Made by a program: the position numbers and the translations under genes
Notes under the pieces: generated by a model
Told to the model about the DNA's origin: nothing
The model's database searches: none
The model's input: only the letters and a program-made list of their open reading frames with translations
From: Clostridiales bacterium
GTDB lineage: Bacteria > Bacillota > Clostridia > Monoglobales > WRBX01
Direction: 5' to 3'
DNA length: 64,000 nucleotides
Assembly: GCA_031261985.1 (NCBI GenBank)
Contig: JAISIR010000010.1
Span: 90,049-154,048 of the forward strand
Shown: positions 60,359 to 64,000 of the stretch, piece by piece
Numbering within the stretch: the stretch's first letter is position 1
How the letters are laid out: each line of letters begins with the position of its first letter

Positions 60359-60608
60359 TTTGCCCCAAAACTACAAGCCGCTAGGCGCGGAAGTTTTGGC
60401 TGGCAAAGCAAACAAAGGTCTCCCGCAAAACGAGCTTTCCGTTTTGTGGGATAAAGAGGAGCAACGCGAAGCAAAGCGATATTTTTACGCTTTTGGTAAA
60501 AATGAGCTAAGCGTAGCTGTTGCGACGAGGCTTGCCCACAAATTTGGAGCGTGTTTATCGCGAACAAATTTTGGTTGCAAGCTACTGCGCGGTAACAAAT
60601 TCCGTTAC
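60359..60608 (+). repeat. Gene-free region with stacked hairpins, possible structured RNA
   Basis: The 434-base gap after spo0A holds no convincing gene. A compound hairpin pairs TTTGCC with GGCAAA, CCAAAACT with AGTTTTGG, and GCC-GCTA-GGC inside. Then come CCCGCAAAACG-agctttc-CGTTTTGTGGG and GTAAC-aaattcc-GTTAC. The overlapping 99-codon ORF lacks a ribosome site. It could be a structured RNA in the spo0A 3' region or degenerate repeats. Confidence 0.45.
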
Positions 60609-60631
60609 TCTCGAATCTATAAACTAAATCT

Positions 60632-60660
60632 TGTCATCCCGCGTCATAGCACGGGATGAC
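60632..60660. repeat. Solo arm of TGTCATT palindromic element
   Basis: GTCATCCCG / CGGGATGAC hairpin, related to each arm of the composite element at 37.5 kb. Confidence 0.6.
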
Positions 60661-60682
60661 GATTTCTTAATACATACTACAT

Positions 60683-60715
60683 AAAAAAGTTGCCCTTTGC
60701 CCTGGCAACTTTTTT
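60683..60715. terminator. Strong bidirectional terminator before fprA
   Basis: AAAAAAGTTGCC pairs perfectly with GGCAACTTTTTT around a 9-base loop; it ends the spo0A transcript. Confidence 0.85.
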
Positions 60716-60721
60716 GTTCTA

Positions 60722-60750
60722 TTGACATTTCCACAACTTTATGCTATGCT
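60722..60750 (+). promoter_or_regulatory. Promoter of the flavodiiron protein gene
   Basis: TTGACA, 17 bases, TATGCT, about 40 bases before the ATG and directly after the terminator. Confidence 0.75.
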
Positions 60751-60789
60751 TTAACCATAATAATTTTAACAAAGGATAGGTGTATAAAT

Positions 60790-61998
60790 ATGTATTGCAC
60801 GCGTAAAGTTCAGGACGATTTAATTTGGGTAGGCGCAAACAACAGGCGGTTGGCAATGTTCGAAGGTGTGTACTCGGTGCCGAATGGTGTTTCGTTTAAC
60901 TCTTACCTACTTTTAGATGATAAAACTGTATTGTTCGACACCGTTGATAACTCTGTTTCGTCACAATTTTTTGAGAATTTAGAGTATGCTTTGGGGAATC
61001 GCAAACTAGATTATTTAGTGGTTCATCACATGGAGCCCGACCATTCTGCCACCTTGCGCGAGCTGCTTTTGCGTTATAGCGATGTGACCATAATTTGCAA
61101 CGAAAAAATTCTTGCAATGATTAAAAATTTCTTTAAATTTAGTGATGATTTCGACCTTGAATCGCAAATTATGTTAGTTAAAGAGGGCGATAGTTTTAGC
61201 TCTGGCGCGCATAATTTTAGCTTTATCTTCGCTCCGATGGTGCATTGGCCCGAGGTTATGGTTACTTACGACTCTACTTCTAAAACGCTATTCTCTGCCG
61301 ATGCGTTTGGCACGTTTGGTGCATTAAATGGCGCGTTATTTGCCGATGAGGTGAACTTTGACCGTGATTTTTTAGACGAGGCTAGGCGTTACTATACAAA
61401 TATCGTGGGTAAGTATGGCGCGCAGGTGCAGGCGTTGCTTAATAAGGCTTCGGGGGTAGAGATTGAGTGCATCTGCCCGCTACATGGGTTTGTATGGCGC
61501 AAGGATATTGAGTATTTTATAGATAAATATCAAAAATGGAGCAGTTATGCGCCGGAAAAGAAAGGCGTGTGTATTGCGTATGCCTCGATTTATGGACACA
61601 CCGAGAACGCTGCCGAGATTTTAGTGACCATGCTGCGCGAGCGTGGTGTGGCGGTGGAGTTGTTCGATACCTCGGTAATTCCTACATCTGACATAGTTTC
61701 CGCCTGCTTTAAATATAGCCATATTGTATTTGCATCGGCAACTTACAACGCTGGGATATTTATTACAATGGAGCAATTGCTTGCCGATTTAATTGCGCAT
61801 AACATACAAAATAGGGTGGTGGGCTTGATAGAAAATGGCTCGTGGTTCCCGATGAGTGGAAAGCTAATGCGCGCAGAGCTTGAAAAGTGCAAGAATGTGA
61901 CGGTGCTAGACGAGAGTGTTTCTATCCGTTCTAGCTTAACCGATGCGAATATGGCAGAGATTTCCGCCTTGACTGAGAGATTGGTTGGGGATTTGTAA
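60790..61998 (+). CDS. fprA: Flavodiiron protein (FprA-type O2/NO reductase)
   Basis: About 402 residues. The N-terminal metallo-beta-lactamase domain has the diiron ligands HHMEPDHSATL near 83 and MVHWPEVM plus SADAFGTFG further on; ICPLHGFVW supplies another ligand. The C-terminal flavodoxin domain starts CIAYASIYGHTENAAE, which binds FMN. It reduces oxygen to water or nitric oxide to N2O, an oxygen-defence enzyme of anaerobes. The ORF-track start is 93 bases early; AAAGGATAGG precedes this ATG. It has its own promoter and terminators on both sides. Confidence 0.95.
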   Translation: MYCTRKVQDDLIWVGANNRRLAMFEGVYSVPNGVSFNSYLLLDDKTVLFDTVDNSVSSQFFENLEYALGNRKLDYLVVHHMEPDHSATLRELLLRYSDVTIICNEKILAMIKNFFKFSDDFDLESQIMLVKEGDSFSSGAHNFSFIFAPMVHWPEVMVTYDSTSKTLFSADAFGTFGALNGALFADEVNFDRDFLDEARRYYTNIVGKYGAQVQALLNKASGVEIECICPLHGFVWRKDIEYFIDKYQKWSSYAPEKKGVCIAYASIYGHTENAAEILVTMLRERGVAVELFDTSVIPTSDIVSACFKYSHIVFASATYNAGIFITMEQLLADLIAHNIQNRVVGLIENGSWFPMSGKLMRAELEKCKNVTVLDESVSIRSSLTDANMAEISALTERLVGDL

Positions 61999-62035
61999 TT
62001 GCGAAGTTTGATTAATATATAATTAACCTCATACA

Positions 62036-62076
62036 AAAAAGTAGCCCCAATGCCTGCAAATATTGGGCTACTTTAA
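62036..62076. terminator. Terminator between convergent fprA and small gene
   Basis: AAGTAGCCCCAAT pairs with ATTGGGCTACTT (one bulge); the T-run is strong on the minus strand, weaker on the plus. Confidence 0.75.
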
Positions 62077-62101
62077 AATAGTTTTCTAAAAAACGCTTGC
62101 A

Positions 62102-62344
62102 TTATCTGCCATTAAGAGGTTTTTTCGGTGGATTTATTTCAGGGATTTCTGGTATTGGAGGAATTACAAAATTTCCATTTTCATCTAAACGAGGTTCAGT
62201 TTTAGCTATCTTTTTACGCGTGGAAGACGAAGCAACTTCGCCGCTATTAGTAAACCCCTTACGTATTGTAATTTCTTGCGTTATTTGAGAGCCATCTGGC
62301 ATATTAAAGCTTCTTTTATGATGCTTATGATTAGGAATATACAT
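62102..62344 (-). CDS. Small basic protein of unknown function
   Basis: 80 residues: a histidine/lysine-rich start (MYIPNHKHHKRSF), a basic middle (STRKKIAKTEPR) and a proline-rich tail (IPPIPEIPEINPPKKPL). It looks disordered; no domain recognised. AAAGGAG ten bases before the ATG and a dedicated terminator support a real gene. It follows nadK by about 140 bases with repeat copy 4 in between. Confidence 0.55.
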   Translation of the reverse strand: MYIPNHKHHKRSFNMPDGSQITQEITIRKGFTNSGEVASSSTRKKIAKTEPRLDENGNFVIPPIPEIPEINPPKKPLNGR

Positions 62345-62370
62345 AATGAACGTTCTCCTTTATTATACAA

Positions 62371-62451
62371 ATACGCTTCGCCGAAATGAATCCGCCTGCG
62401 CTTCTAAAGTTATTCTGTTGTTTTCGGCGACAAGCTGCCGAAAACTTGTTT
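62371..62451 (-). repeat. Dispersed two-hairpin repeat, copy 4
   Basis: ACGCTTCG start, a decayed first hairpin, CGCTTCTAAAG, then GTTTTCGGC-GACAAGCT-GCCGAAAAC. It lies downstream of nadK on the minus strand. Confidence 0.75.
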
Positions 62452-62483
62452 CTATGATAAGAATTTGCTTCGCAAATTGACGT

Positions 62484-63380
62484 TTATCGGCGTGGCTGCA
62501 CGCCTTTTTTTAGATTAACCCTAACTTTAACGCCTTTAGTCGGACTATAATCATAATTTTTATCCTGATGATCGCTAATGCTAGACCTAATGCGACGGAA
62601 AAAGTTCTCGTGATTCTTTGGCAAAACTAAAAGCGTGCGCACAGGTGAGCAGGATACAAAAATATTGTCGCCATCGTGCAGCAATTGCCTATGTTCTTTG
62701 CACCCGTCGATATCTAGAAGCGCGGGATTCCCACCGTCAGAAACCACTTCAAACCTAACCCTACGCTCAGAATTTGTCATAAACGTGTTCAGCCCAACAT
62801 CGATTGAACCAACGGGAGTAAAGGCAAAAACGTCGGCTTCAGGGTCGACCGGGGTATGCGCATACGAATTAAACCATCCGGTAGAACCCGTGGGGGTAGC
62901 AAGGATAACGCCATCACCAAAGAATGTTTTTACGTAATCGCTATCTATATACATGGCAACTTTAATGCCGGTTGGCTCTTTTGGCGTAATTTTAAGCTCG
63001 TTTAGCGCCAATTTATGCTCGCCGTTGCACCTAACGTCTAGCATCATACGCTCAGAAATATCAAACTCGCCATCAATAATCTTATCTAAAGCTTCTAAAT
63101 CTGCCTGCGCAATGCCGCCAATGCCCGACATAAAACCGAGGTGACCTATGTTAACGCCCAAAATTGGCATGGCAATTGCATCCTCGCGCGTGGCGCAACG
63201 CAGGATAGTTCCGTCACCGCCTAAGGCGATTATCATATCAGAATCGTTGGGAATCGTTGTTTTTTCGTCTATAATCGTAGTTGCGACGCCCTTAGCATCT
63301 AATCTATTTTTAATTGTATTGCAAAATTGACCGTCTGGGTCTCGATAAGGATTCGGATAAATAGCTATTTTTTCAATCAT
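62484..63380 (-). CDS. nadK: NAD kinase
   Basis: 298 residues. The GGDGT motif in IALGGDGTILRC near 53, the NE motif in LALNELKI, and TPTGSTGWFNSYAH near 165 are the family signatures. It phosphorylates NAD to NADP. GGGGGAG seven bases before ATG fixes the start. In many Firmicutes it lies between tlyA and argR/recN; those are absent here. Confidence 0.96.
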   Translation of the reverse strand: MIEKIAIYPNPYRDPDGQFCNTIKNRLDAKGVATTIIDEKTTIPNDSDMIIALGGDGTILRCATREDAIAMPILGVNIGHLGFMSGIGGIAQADLEALDKIIDGEFDISERMMLDVRCNGEHKLALNELKITPKEPTGIKVAMYIDSDYVKTFFGDGVILATPTGSTGWFNSYAHTPVDPEADVFAFTPVGSIDVGLNTFMTNSERRVRFEVVSDGGNPALLDIDGCKEHRQLLHDGDNIFVSCSPVRTLLVLPKNHENFFRRIRSSISDHQDKNYDYSPTKGVKVRVNLKKGVQPRR

Positions 63381-63507
63381 TTTGGCTCCCCCTGTAGTTT
63401 AGTTCCTTACATTATACACTATTGTAGTAGATTTGTCAATATTTTTATGCTTTTATGTAACCTTTTTTCGTGCTAAATAATTTTTTTGAATTTTTTTAAA
63501 AAAAGAC

Positions 63508-63536
63508 TTGATTTTTTTTCGATAGTGTGATATACT
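63508..63536 (+). promoter_or_regulatory. Promoter of tRNA-Leu
   Basis: TTGATT, 17 bases ending GTGTGA, TATACT. A leader of about 90 bases follows with nothing recognised. The rest of the 248-base nadK-tRNA gap is T/A-rich and featureless. Confidence 0.7.
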
Positions 63537-63628
63537 ATTTAAGTTAAAAGTTTGGTTAAAACTTGGTGCGTAAATTTTGCACCTGTCTGCTGACATTTTT
63601 TGTTTTACCTCGCCATTTGTTTACACGT

Positions 63629-63717
63629 GCCGGAGTGGCGGAACTGGCAGACGCCCAGGACTTAAAATCCTGTGGGTAGCAATACCCGTACCGGTTCGAC
63701 CCCGGTCTCCGGCACCA
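63629..63717 (+). tRNA. tRNA-Leu (TAA)
   Basis: 89 bases, class II: acceptor GCCGGAG/CTCCGGC, anticodon arm CAGGA-CTTAAAA-TCCTG with anticodon TAA, long variable arm GTGGGTAGCAATACCCGT, T-arm CCGGTTCGACCCCGG, encoded CCA. Confidence 0.97.
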
Positions 63718-63731
63718 AAGCAATATAATCT

Positions 63732-63773
63732 GAACCCACGCCTAAGTTGATTGGCGATGGGTTCGGTTTTTTT
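63732..63773 (+). terminator. Terminator of tRNA-Leu
   Basis: GAACCCACGCC pairs with GGCGATGGGTTC (one mismatch), followed by GGTTTTTTT. Confidence 0.85.
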
Positions 63774-63826
63774 ATATTGTTAATTCATATATAGAAAATA
63801 GCAAACAAGATTGGAGAAATAAAATA

Positions 63827-64000
63827 ATGAAAGAGATATCACGGGATAGATTTAACGTTTTTGTTGGCTTTATAAGGAAGCCCGAAGTTACAGACATTGC
63901 TAAAGAAATAAATTGGTTCCAAAATGACGCGGGTACTCTATTTGCTACCATATTGTTTTGCTTAACTGATGGGGACTATAACTGTCTTATTTTTAGTCGC
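63827..64000 (+). CDS. Start of an unrecognised protein, cut by window edge
   Basis: 58 codons open to the right edge, absent from the ORF track. It begins MKEISRDRFNVFVGFIRKPE and continues with WFQNDAGTLFATILFC. GGAG lies ten bases before the ATG. The visible part does not identify a family. Confidence 0.6.
   Translation, partial: MKEISRDRFNVFVGFIRKPEVTDIAKEINWFQNDAGTLFATILFCLTDGDYNCLIFSR

Noticed and set aside
60360-60659. 99-codon plus-strand ORF after spo0A
   Set aside because: No ribosome binding site, overlaps several perfect hairpins and a repeat arm, and the opposite strand is open too; the openness comes from repeat structure, not coding.

Overview
This window looks like a chromosomal segment from a low-to-moderate GC, Gram-positive-type (Firmicutes, Clostridia-like) bacterium. 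Pointers are a Spo0A-type response regulator, an S-layer-homology-anchored exoprotein, a PyrDB/PyrK-type pyrimidine pathway, RNase J, the TIGR03960-type radical SAM plus DUF2344 pair, strong GGAGG ribosome binding sites, and frequent TTG/GTG starts. An uncultured gut-type clostridial lineage (Christensenellales-like) is a guess, not something the sequence proves. Where the ORF track began too early, starts were moved to the codon with a proper Shine-Dalgarno.

Layout. 1-7.2 kb (minus strand): MBL-fold enzyme (cut by the window edge), SH3-like membrane protein, SLH-anchored glycoside hydrolase, a tandem P-II protein coupled to a DUF1538 membrane protein, and a zinc-ribbon gene pair. 7.2-13.7 kb is the most unusual block. 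A minus-strand operon encodes a 1042-aa protein with eight tandem RNA-polymerase-alpha-CTD-like repeats, an unrecognised 248-aa protein and an HExxH putative metalloprotease. It is divergent from a plus-strand gene that joins a sigma-region-4-like segment to an alpha-CTD-like segment. The shared intergenic region has two near-consensus promoters and an 11-bp perfect inverted repeat. 13.8-25.2 kb: uvrB-uvrA, radC, and a gltX-pyrC-pyrK-pyrD cluster. 24.5-34.5 kb: radical SAM pair and a cyclic-beta-glucan-synthase-like system split into two ORFs. 34.6-41 kb: orphan sensor kinase with an apparently leaderless promoter, rlmB, a DUF4173 membrane protein and a second HExxH protein. 41-50 kb: RlmD-type methyltransferase and RNase J (overlapping), TatD-associated radical SAM protein, small MscS, ychF, a GT-C-like membrane protein and a CYTH-ATPase-CYTH fusion. 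50-64 kb: cimA, tRNA-Arg(ACG), the nusA-ylxR-infB-rbfA-nrnA-truB-ribF translation/RNA cluster (no rimP, no ylxQ), spo0A, a flavodiiron protein, nadK, tRNA-Leu(TAA) and the start of one more gene.

The window also carries several families of short dispersed palindromic repeats. One has five copies of a hairpin whose arms covary around a constant GACAAGCT loop. Another is a pair of about 155-bp MITE-like elements. Others are a composite palindromic TGTCATT element, a roughly 50-bp repeat downstream of two plus-strand genes, and GCTA-loop hairpins. No CRISPR array, transposase, phage module or rRNA was seen.

Best candidate for an undescribed system: the divergent alpha-CTD-array / sigma4-alpha-CTD / HExxH locus at 7.3-13.7 kb. 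Its domain calls rest on reading motifs by eye and need profile or structure searches.
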